Below are positions 1 through 5,180 of a stretch of DNA of 5,663 nt, piece after piece. Numbering within the stretch: position 1 is the stretch's first letter; every line of letters begins with the position of its first letter. The stretch comes from an uncultured Eubacteriales bacterium. GTDB lineage: Bacteria; Bacillota; Clostridia; Lachnospirales; Anaerotignaceae. The notes under the pieces were generated by a model. The model was not told where the DNA came from. It ran no database searches and saw nothing but the letters and a program-made list of their open reading frames with translations. The DNA lies in NCBI GenBank assembly GCA_959604475.1, contig CAUHBX010000078.1, positions 1 through 5,663 on the forward strand. Reading direction: 5' to 3'. The translations under genes were made by a program, and so were the position numbers.

Positions 1-965
1 GTAACCGTATCGCCTATTGTATATGAACCAAGGTCTGAAAGCTTATATGCCGCAGCACTTTCAAGTGTATATGTGTTGCCAGCAACAGTAGCTGTTTCAG
101 GATTCGCAGATGAAGGTGAAACCGCAGTATACCTTCCTGTTATGCTGTTAGCATAAATCCAAACAGTTTTAAGCGCTTCGTTGTAATAGTAAACATCATA
201 AATTTGAACAGCAGAAGATGTGCTGATAACGCCGTTCCTATAAATAACTGCATCCGCCGCTGCAAACGGAATATTTGAGAATATACTTCCTGTTTCATAA
301 ACATAAGGTCCCTTAAGGTCTCCTGAAACAAGTGAAGAATAGTTGATATTGCCTGAATTATCCACTGTATATCCAAGTTTAGTTGCATATACCGTTCCGT
401 CAGACGCTTCAGCTTTCAAAAGGTTATAGAATATATTTACGCAGTCATTTCTTGTTATATAGCTGCCTTTTCGAAGATTGGTATTGTCATCCAGGTTAAG
501 AGACTGGAACTTCGAAATCTGTGCAGATGGAAATACGCCTGCAAATGATGAAGGGTCGTATCCAAGCAGTTTAAGAAGAGCTGTAGCCGCCTCCTCATAT
601 TTTATATAGTTATTCGGGCGGAATGTTCCGTCTGAATATCCTGTAAGCCAGCCGTTTTCAACAGCAACCCTTATGTATTCTACAGCCCAGTTGTCCTTCT
701 TCACATCAGAATAAAGCGAACTGGCAACTTCTTCTCCCATCTCATCTTTATAAACAGACGCGGAAATCATCATTTTCGCAAACTCTGCACGCGTAACGTT
801 TGATGTTAAGTTCATGCTTCCTGAGCTGTCGCCGCTAATTATTCCAAGAGCCTTAACTGTCGACATAGCCGTTTGGCTGTCGGCAGCAGAGACCGGCATA
901 ACAAAAGCAGAAACAGAGAGAACCGCCGCGCAGATGAGACTTGTAAATCTTTTAAGTCTTTTCAT
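1..965 (-). CDS. Secreted S-layer-homology (SLH) domain protein, C-terminus cut off by window edge
   Basis: Seen: translating the minus strand from ATG 965-963 gives 321 open codons running off the left edge. Residues 1-27 form a Sec signal peptide (MKRLKR, a hydrophobic core, then PVSA with likely cleavage after Ala27). SLH-like repeats follow at about 30-70 (with TRAE at 58-61), 84-135 (best match: NWAVEYI, then GYSDGTFRPN at 109-118) and 146-183 (weaker, TRND at 171-174). Residues 200-321 are rich in Thr, Ser, Tyr and Val, look like beta structure, and I cannot name the domain. A strong AAAGGAGG site lies 5-6 bases before the start. Family knowledge: SLH repeats hold exported proteins on secondary cell-wall polymer outside the membrane. 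Context: last visible gene of the exporter operon, 70 bases after the permease with no clear terminator, so co-transcription is inferred. It could be a structural partner of the exporter or an unrelated envelope protein. The specific function is unknown. Confidence 0.88.
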   Translation of the reverse strand, partial: MKRLKRFTSLICAAVLSVSAFVMPVSAADSQTAMSTVKALGIISGDSSGSMNLTSNVTRAEFAKMMISASVYKDEMGEEVASSLYSDVKKDNWAVEYIRVAVENGWLTGYSDGTFRPNNYIKYEEAATALLKLLGYDPSSFAGVFPSAQISKFQSLNLDDNTNLRKGSYITRNDCVNIFYNLLKAEASDGTVYATKLGYTVDNSGNINYSSLVSGDLKGPYVYETGSIFSNIPFAAADAVIYRNGVISTSSAVQIYDVYYYNEALKTVWIYANSITGRYTAVSPSSANPETATVAGNTYTLESAAAYKLSDLGSYTIGDTV

Positions 966-970
966 TGTCT

Positions 971-979
971 TCCTCCTTT
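971..979 (-). promoter_or_regulatory. Strong ribosome binding site of the SLH gene
   Basis: The minus strand reads AAAGGAGGA followed by AGACA and ATG. This near-perfect anti-16S match fixes the SLH start at 965 and suggests efficient independent initiation, since the preceding stop codon is about 70 bases away and translational coupling is unlikely. Confidence 0.8.
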
Positions 980-986
980 AATAATA

Positions 987-1018
987 CCGTTTAACCAAAT
1001 ATCAAACGGCGTTCCGCC
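987..1018 (-). repeat. Inverted repeats in the permease-SLH gap
   Basis: On the plus strand CCGTTT (987-992) pairs with AAACGG (1004-1009) across an 11-base loop. The overlapping GGCG (1008-1011) pairs with CGCC (1015-1018) across TTC. The two share bases 1008-1009, so they cannot both form fully. No T-run follows on the minus strand, so this is not a convincing intrinsic terminator. It may be an RNA processing or stability element between operon genes, or chance. Confidence 0.35.
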
Positions 1019-1035
1019 TGCACCCTGACGGAGTA

Positions 1036-2229
1036 TTAATCATATCTTAAAGCATCTATCGGATTTAAACCTGCAGCCTTTTTTGCCGGCATATATCCAA
1101 AGAATATGCCTATTGCAGCTGAAATACCGACAGAAACCAAAACAGCATATAATGTAGGCGAAACCGTCAACGGTTCATTAAACATCGCATATATAACTTT
1201 CGAGGCGCCAAATGAAAGTATATACCCAACTATGATACCTATAATTCCGCCCATAGCGCTTGTAACAGCGGCCTCTATTACGAACTGGCTCATAATATAG
1301 CGTTCCTTTGCTCCAAGTGCTTTCCTTATACCTATCTCTTTTGTACGCTCAGTTACCGATACAAGCATAATATTCATAATTCCAATACCGCCGACAACCA
1401 ATGATATACCCGCTATAAGCGTAAGCACTGTTATCAGCATGCTTGTAGACTGATTCATCATATCAAGTATTTCAGACATGCTCTGTACATAGAATGTATC
1501 TGAATCGCCGTTAAAATACTCTGTAAGGGATGTTTCAAGTGCCGTCTTAGCAGCGGCTGCCTGATTTTCGTCCTTAAAAGTAACCGTAAAGCTGTCAACA
1601 TCTCTTATATTCAGCATCCTTGAAATTGTCGTATACGGTACATATATTGCATCGTCTGTTGAATACTCCGTGCTGTCGCCTTTCTCATCTAAAACTCCAA
1701 CTACAGTGAAATCACGGCCATTTAATTTTATCTTTTCTCCAAGCCCCTGTCCACCGAAATATTTCAAGTTGATGTAGGAGCCAATAACACAGATATTAGC
1801 ACGCTGGGACACATCCAGATACTGTATGCTTCTGCCCTGCTTTATATCAAGCTTCTTAATTTCCGTAAAATCCTCGCTGACACCTGTTATATTAGTTGAA
1901 TTAAGGTCATCTGTTCCTATCCTTTTTGAACCCTGGTAGCCTATTGAAGGAGTCATTTTATCCAGATACTCTGAATTATCATCCACAATTTTCATCATGT
2001 CGTCAACAGTTATTTTCTGGTCTCCTCTTCCAAAGACGTATACGCTTAAAGTATCAGTTCCCATACTCTCAAACTGTTCACGCATATATTTTTCCATGCC
2101 GCTTCCAAGTCCGGTAATTACAATAACCGCTGCAACACCTATAATTATACCAAGCATGGTAAGAATTGACCTAGTCTTGCTTGAACGTATATTTTTCATT
2201 GCCATTGAGAAGGATTCATAAAAATTCAT
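1036..2229 (-). CDS. MacB-type ABC exporter permease (FtsX fold)
   Basis: Membrane subunit of a type VII (mechanotransmission) ABC exporter. Seen in the 397-residue product: a short cytoplasmic N-terminus, membrane helix 1 at about 21-40 (TRSILTMLGIIIGVAAV), a large extracytoplasmic MacB_PCD-like domain at about 45-260, then three helices at about 265-290, 320-345 and 361-380. Diagnostic motifs are ERTKEIGIRKALGA (294-307) after helix 2 and the C-terminal PAKKAAGLNPIDALRYD (381-397), both typical of MacB, LolC/E and YknZ relatives. It lacks a fused ATPase, unlike E. coli MacB, matching the YknY/YknZ split arrangement. Length and ends are normal for the family. Its ATG overlaps the ATPase stop by one base (TAATG) and its AAGGAGG site lies inside the ATPase gene, so the two are coupled. 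Homologues handle peptides, antibiotics or lipoproteins; the substrate here cannot be read from sequence. Confidence 0.93.
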   Translation of the reverse strand: MNFYESFSMAMKNIRSSKTRSILTMLGIIIGVAAVIVITGLGSGMEKYMREQFESMGTDTLSVYVFGRGDQKITVDDMMKIVDDNSEYLDKMTPSIGYQGSKRIGTDDLNSTNITGVSEDFTEIKKLDIKQGRSIQYLDVSQRANICVIGSYINLKYFGGQGLGEKIKLNGRDFTVVGVLDEKGDSTEYSTDDAIYVPYTTISRMLNIRDVDSFTVTFKDENQAAAAKTALETSLTEYFNGDSDTFYVQSMSEILDMMNQSTSMLITVLTLIAGISLVVGGIGIMNIMLVSVTERTKEIGIRKALGAKERYIMSQFVIEAAVTSAMGGIIGIIVGYILSFGASKVIYAMFNEPLTVSPTLYAVLVSVGISAAIGIFFGYMPAKKAAGLNPIDALRYD

Positions 2230-2996
2230 TAATTTCCTCCTTCCTCGAAGTTGACATCGTCATCATCGTCATCATCTAATTTAAATGTAGGCTGTACAAA
2301 TGCACTGGGGTCGCTTGTGGGCCCGTCATATACCTTTCGTCCGTCTTCAAGCCTTATAACCCTTTCAGCCGTAGCGGCAATTGAATTGTCATGTGTAATA
2401 AGAACAACCGTATTTCCAGCCTTATGAAGCTTTTGAAGGATTTTTAGCACTTCACGGCCTGTTCTAGAATCCAGAGCGCCTGTGGGCTCGTCGGCAAGTA
2501 TTACCGACGGATTTCCCACAAGTGCCCTAGCTATTGATACACGCTGCTGCTGTCCTCCTGACAGCTGATTCGGCAAGTGTTTAGCCTTATCCAAAAGCCC
2601 TACCTTCTGCAAAGTTTTTTTAGCTCTCTTATGCCTTTCAGACCTTGAAACGCCTGCGTACATAAGTGGCATTTCTACATTTTCTACAAGGTTCAGCTTT
2701 GGAAGAAGGTTATACTGCTGAAATATAAATCCAAGCATTTCATTACGTATTTCAGCAAGTTCATTTTTATTCATCTTACCGACATTTTTTCCTCCAAGGA
2801 AATATTCACCTTCGGTTGGAACGTCAAGGCAGCCTATTATATTCATACATGTGGATTTACCGGAGCCTGACTGTCCTACAATTGCTATAAATTCTCCCTT
2901 GTAGATGGAAAAGCTTATATGGTCAGCGGCTTTTATGATATCATCACCCATTTTGTATACCTTTGACACATCTCTGAATTCTATTAGAGGATTCAT
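2229..2996 (-). CDS. ABC transporter ATP-binding protein, MacB/LolD/YknY type
   Basis: Cytoplasmic ATPase that drives the neighbouring permease. Seen in 255 residues: Walker A GQSGSGKST (41-49), Q-loop FQQ (92-94), signature LSGGQQQR (145-152), Walker B VILADE (165-170) with catalytic Glu170, D-loop ALD (174-176) and H-loop His202. All key residues are present, so it should be active. Gln42 replaces the more usual Pro in Walker A, a harmless known variation. The C-terminus carries a seven-Asp run (241-247) followed by VNFEEGGN, beyond the normal end of the fold. The start at 2996 is supported by AAGGAGGA 7 bases upstream; the TAA stop of the adaptor gene is part of that Shine-Dalgarno (TAAGGAGG), implying translational coupling. 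The last codons also serve as ribosome binding site for the permease. Subfamily assignment is firm; substrate is unknown. Confidence 0.95.
   Translation of the reverse strand: MNPLIEFRDVSKVYKMGDDIIKAADHISFSIYKGEFIAIVGQSGSGKSTCMNIIGCLDVPTEGEYFLGGKNVGKMNKNELAEIRNEMLGFIFQQYNLLPKLNLVENVEMPLMYAGVSRSERHKRAKKTLQKVGLLDKAKHLPNQLSGGQQQRVSIARALVGNPSVILADEPTGALDSRTGREVLKILQKLHKAGNTVVLITHDNSIAATAERVIRLEDGRKVYDGPTSDPSAFVQPTFKLDDDDDDDVNFEEGGN
2236..2242 (-). promoter_or_regulatory. Permease ribosome binding site embedded in the ATPase 3' end
   Basis: The minus strand reads AAGGAGG, then AAATTA, then ATG, within codons for the Glu-Glu-Gly-Gly-Asn end of the ATPase. The stop and start overlap as TAATG. This couples synthesis of the two subunits that assemble together. 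Confidence 0.75.
2256..2276 (-). repeat. GAT/GAC trinucleotide tract encoding seven aspartates
   Basis: Seven consecutive Asp codons (GAT and GAC mixed) at the 3' end of the ATPase gene. Mixed codons make it less slippery than a pure triplet repeat, but change in number by slippage would keep the frame. The encoded acidic tail follows the conserved ATPase fold and is probably flexible. Confidence 0.75.
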
Positions 2997-3003
2997 TTCT
3001 CTC

Positions 3004-3012
3004 TCCTCCTTA
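3004..3012 (-). promoter_or_regulatory. ATPase ribosome binding site containing the adaptor stop codon
   Basis: The minus strand reads TAAGGAGGA: TAA (3012-3010) ends the adaptor gene and its last bases start the AAGGAGGA Shine-Dalgarno of the ATPase. A ribosome finishing the adaptor is therefore placed on the next initiation site, a sign of tight coupling. Confidence 0.75.
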
Positions 3013-4695
3013 TCCTACATATACCATGCCGCCACCGCCTGGTCCATACATCATATCAGAAGATGAGCTGTAGATATAGGCAATCTCATCGCCATCGTTA
3101 ATTCCGCTCTTTATTTCGACAAATTCGGCATTGCTTATTCCTGTTTCAACAGGAACATATTCATAGCCCTCAGGTATTGAAGGGTCATCAGATGTTTTAG
3201 CTCCTGTCTTAACAAGAACCATGTCTCCTCTAACTACAGCGCCAACAGGGATAGCAACTACATCATTAGCTTGGCTAACTATTATTTCGGCACTTACGTT
3301 CATTCCGGGAAGAAGCTCATCTCCTCCGTCAATCTGAACTTCAACCGGATAAGTGGTTACACCGTTAGTCGTTGTTCCGGCCATATTTATCTTTGTTACT
3401 TTGCCGGTAAATGTTTTTCCGGTGATAGCATCTGCAGTAATGGTTACTTCCTGACCTACGGAAACCTTTTTAATGTCAAGCTCATCTATGTTCATCGTCA
3501 TCTTGAGGTATGAAAGGTCGTAAATAGTACATAATTTTGCACTGTTATCATCAATTGTATCTCCTTCTTTGACAAGCTTCTCAATGACGGTGCCCTTTAT
3601 AGGAGATTTTATTGTATAGTTATCAAGGGTATCATACTGGTTATCAAGATTTAACTGTGCATCCTTAACAGAATCTGAAGCAGACTGAACTGAATTTGTT
3701 ACATTATCGCTCTCAAGTCTAACTATTGTGCTTCCGTTTGATACAGTTGCGCCTTCATCATTTACAATCGCTACAACCTCGCCGCTAACCTCGGCGTAGA
3801 TGCTTCTGTTTTCTTTATATGTAAATTTACCGCTCTGGGTCGAGCCTGATGAACCAACCTCAGCTGTTGCAAGCTGTTCATTTGAGATAGCGCCGGGATT
3901 GTTTACACTTATTTTTACGTTTTTAACTATCATATTTCCTGCTGCCACCTGTGTTGCTCCGCTTACGGATAAAACGCTTCCGCTCAACGTCTCGAAAGAA
4001 CAGTACAGTGTAACAGTAGCACTCTGTCCCGCATAAAACGTGTCTGCTTCATCCGCAGGGAAAGGAAGTTCTATTGTCATAACAGAGTCATCACGAACTT
4101 TAGCTATTTCCTGGCCTGCGCTTACGTTATCGCCAACTTCTACAAGAACATCTGTTACTGTACCGGCAACCTTTGATTTTACATTGAGATTATCAAGGTC
4201 CTTAACGGCAGTTTGGTAATTTCTTTGAGCTGATGACGCAGACAGTTCAGCCCTTTCAATAGAAGTTTTGGTGTCAGATGAATCTAACTCATACAAAATC
4301 TGGTCTTTTTCAACAATGTCTCCTTCTTCAAAATTATCGCTGAGCACATCCCCGCGAACGAGTGTTGTAACTGTATATTTATCAGCTGGCTCAAGCGTTC
4401 CCGTTGCTGTAAGACTTTCAATAATATTAGTCTTTGTAGCTGTAGCCATAGTATATGTAGAGCTTTGCGATTCTGTATTCTTGCTTTTAGTGCCGCTGAA
4501 AGCCTTAACCGCTATAGCTATAATTGCTATTATTATTATAACCGCAATTATTTTTTTCTTTTTTGATATACCTGAAAACTTGTTCTTAAAGTCAAACGAC
4601 TTCTTAGGCTCCTGATTAAGATCAAGCTGGCCTAATTCTTCCTTATCAGTAACCTCAGTCAACTCCTCAGCCTTGTTTAATTTCTCTTCATCCAT
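3010..4695 (-). CDS. Membrane-anchored HlyD/MacA/YknX-type efflux adaptor with duplicated core
   Basis: Extracytoplasmic adaptor of the ABC exporter. Seen in 561 residues: an acidic cytoplasmic tail (1-35), a basic KKKK stop and one membrane helix (about 49-65), then two consecutive copies of the adaptor core. Copy 1: half-lipoyl 107-140, short helical hairpin 141-170, half-lipoyl 171-203, barrel about 205-275. Copy 2: 297-330, 331-360, 361-393 and 395-472. A membrane-proximal domain (about 478-545) and a Gly-rich tail (GPGGGG, 551-556) follow. Matching landmarks (GD/GE at 115 and 305, AGTV/KGTV at 177 and 367, GD at 188 and 378) lie exactly 190 residues apart. Typical MacA/YknX proteins are about 370-400 residues with one copy. 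The hairpins are short, as expected without an outer-membrane channel. ATG 4695 has an AAAGGA site 8 bases upstream. First gene of the operon, 13 bases before the ATPase. Confidence 0.9.
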   Translation of the reverse strand: MDEEKLNKAEELTEVTDKEELGQLDLNQEPKKSFDFKNKFSGISKKKKIIAVIIIIAIIAIAVKAFSGTKSKNTESQSSTYTMATATKTNIIESLTATGTLEPADKYTVTTLVRGDVLSDNFEEGDIVEKDQILYELDSSDTKTSIERAELSASSAQRNYQTAVKDLDNLNVKSKVAGTVTDVLVEVGDNVSAGQEIAKVRDDSVMTIELPFPADEADTFYAGQSATVTLYCSFETLSGSVLSVSGATQVAAGNMIVKNVKISVNNPGAISNEQLATAEVGSSGSTQSGKFTYKENRSIYAEVSGEVVAIVNDEGATVSNGSTIVRLESDNVTNSVQSASDSVKDAQLNLDNQYDTLDNYTIKSPIKGTVIEKLVKEGDTIDDNSAKLCTIYDLSYLKMTMNIDELDIKKVSVGQEVTITADAITGKTFTGKVTKINMAGTTTNGVTTYPVEVQIDGGDELLPGMNVSAEIIVSQANDVVAIPVGAVVRGDMVLVKTGAKTSDDPSIPEGYEYVPVETGISNAEFVEIKSGINDGDEIAYIYSSSSDMMYGPGGGGMVYVG

Positions 4696-4835
4696 ATTAT
4701 TATTCCTTTCATTATCAGCTGAATATTTTTAAACTAGAACTATCCTCCTAAGCAAATCAGTCAATAAAATATATTAACTCAAATTACCCTCCTTTCCATA
4801 AAAAAGCAGAATAAATACTATTCCTGCATGCTCTA
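4696..4835 (-). promoter_or_regulatory. Long 5' leader of the exporter operon
   Basis: If the promoter at 4842-4870 is used, the transcript has about 140 untranslated bases. Along the minus strand it holds a hairpin with a U-run at its very start (4827-4800), a strong AAAGGAGGG (4795-4787) and a strong AGGAGGA (4749-4743), neither followed by a usable gene, and finally the real AAAGGA (4709-4704) of the adaptor. The only small reading frames are MERRVI (4799-4779) and a two-codon TTG-AGT-TAA frame. I recognise no known riboswitch. A second TTGACT (4764-4759) has no good -10 partner. Confidence 0.4.
4800..4827 (-). terminator. Terminator-like hairpin at the start of the exporter leader
   Basis: On the minus strand GCAGGAATA (4827-4819) pairs with TATTCTGC (4813-4806) with one bulged base and a five-base loop, followed directly by six T (4805-4800). 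The shape is that of a weak intrinsic terminator. It lies about 10-35 bases downstream of the predicted start, so it could act as an attenuator, or simply be a 5' stabilising hairpin. The stem is AT-rich and bulged, so efficiency is doubtful. Confidence 0.45.
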
Positions 4836-4841
4836 CCAATT

Positions 4842-4870
4842 ATACTATTTCCTCTGGCTGAAAAAGTCAA
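4842..4870 (-). promoter_or_regulatory. Candidate sigma-A promoter of the exporter operon
   Basis: The minus strand has TTGACT (4870-4865) followed after 17 bases by TAGTAT (4847-4842). An overlapping perfect TATAAT (4844-4839) would need a 20-base spacer. The -35 is good and the -10 ambiguous. The direction and the regulatory-looking repeats just upstream support it; transcription would start near 4832-4835. Confidence 0.5.
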
Positions 4871-4906
4871 TTAAGCCTAGCTTAAATAATCTTAAATCTT
4901 CCTTAA
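4871..4906 (-). promoter_or_regulatory. Candidate regulator-binding direct repeats (TTAAG x3) plus inverted copy
   Basis: The minus strand has TTAAG at 4906-4902, 4895-4891 and 4885-4881, starts 11 and 10 bases apart. The last copy forms an inverted repeat with a fourth (TTAAGC 4871-4876, CTA, GCTTAA 4880-4885 on the plus strand) that abuts the -35 at 4870. Repeats on one face of the helix just upstream of a -35 are the usual layout for OmpR/PhoB-type response regulators, which often control MacAB-like exporters. No regulator gene is in the window, so the assignment is inference. Confidence 0.4.
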
Positions 4907-5098
4907 TATTTGCCATATGTATTAAAAAAACTCATAATGATATTTAAAAACTTTATAGATGTTAACCATAAATAATTAATGGAACGTTCTTGATTATCGA
5001 ATATGCATTTGGACGTACTTATCTTTTTTTAGTAAAATTCTGAAAATATCGATATACAAGTATCGCTACTCATATAAAAAATAGGTTTATATTGCCTC
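4907..5098. other. AT-rich divergent spacer without a recognised gene
   Basis: About 190 bases between the control regions of the two divergent units. I see no open frame with a ribosome binding site and no RNA gene. It contains a small palindrome GAACGTTC (4982-4989) and the inverted repeat CGATA/TATCG (5050-5065). Either could bind a protein, but nothing names it. Confidence 0.5.
5050..5065. repeat. Short inverted repeat CGATA-6-TATCG
   Basis: CGATA (5050-5054) and TATCG (5061-5065) are perfect inverted halves, centred about 40 bases upstream of the -35 of the polymerase promoter. It could be an operator half-site pair; in AT-rich DNA chance is also plausible. Confidence 0.25.
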
Positions 5099-5127
5099 TT
5101 TACAGGAACTTTTATTCGTATTATAAT
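5099..5127 (+). promoter_or_regulatory. Sigma-A promoter of the Y-family polymerase gene
   Basis: TTTACA (5099-5104), a 17-base spacer and a perfect TATAAT (5122-5127) form a near-consensus housekeeping promoter. The -10 sits inside the perfect palindrome GTATTATAATAC (5118-5129). Start of transcription is expected near 5134, leaving a leader of about 47 bases before ATG 5181. Such a strong promoter in front of a mutagenic polymerase implies a repressor, matching the LexA-like boxes found here. Confidence 0.75.
5105..5118 (+). promoter_or_regulatory. Candidate LexA/DinR box 1 (promoter spacer)
   Basis: GGAAC-TTTT-ATTCG compared with the Gram-positive SOS box CGAAC-N4-GTTCG: 8 of 10 defined positions match. 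It fills the region between -35 and -10, where bound LexA would block RNA polymerase. The box consensus is established knowledge; binding here is inferred. Confidence 0.55.
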
Positions 5128-5134
5128 ACAATTA

Positions 5135-5148
5135 CGAACAAATATTCT
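5135..5148 (+). promoter_or_regulatory. Candidate LexA/DinR box 2 (at transcription start)
   Basis: CGAAC-AAAT-ATTCT matches 8 of 10 defined positions of CGAAC-N4-GTTCG, with an intact left half. It overlaps the expected transcription start and lies exactly 30 bases, about three helical turns, from box 1, so both dimers would sit on the same face of the DNA. Confidence 0.6.
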
Positions 5149-5170
5149 AAATAAAATATACTAGAGTAGC

Positions 5171-5176
5171 GGTGAT
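5171..5176 (+). promoter_or_regulatory. Ribosome binding site deciding the polymerase start
   Basis: GGTGAT matches the extended anti-16S complement AGGAGGTGAT. Aligned in register, the AGGAGG part would end 8 bases before ATG 5181, the ideal spacing. The upstream in-frame GTG (5172) lies inside this site and is therefore not the likely start. Confidence 0.6.
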
Positions 5177-5180
5177 ATTT

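Noticed and set aside
140..388. Minus-strand open frame of 82 codons
   Set aside because: It is in another frame of the SLH gene, whose own frame is open throughout with signal peptide and SLH motifs.
3271..4036. Plus-strand open frames opposite the adaptor (3271-3513, 3800-4036)
   Set aside because: No recognisable domains or ribosome binding sites; the adaptor on the other strand explains the DNA fully.
4268..4615. Plus-strand open frame of 115 codons
   Set aside because: It lies entirely opposite the adaptor gene, lacks a ribosome binding site, and its hydrophobic stretch is the reverse of the adaptor's membrane-helix codons.
4759..4764. Second TTGACT as main exporter promoter
   Set aside because: At 16-18 bases downstream there is only TAGTTC or worse, and the upstream TTGACT has a better -10.
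4982..4989. GAACGTTC as a LexA box
   Set aside because: The halves have no four-base spacer, so it does not fit the CGAAC-N4-GTTCG operator, and it is over 100 bases from the promoter.
5172..5180. GTG at 5172 as start of the polymerase
   Set aside because: It lies inside the GGTGAT ribosome binding site. ATG 5181 has the correct spacing and gives the usual short lead before the ACIDLKSFYASVE motif.
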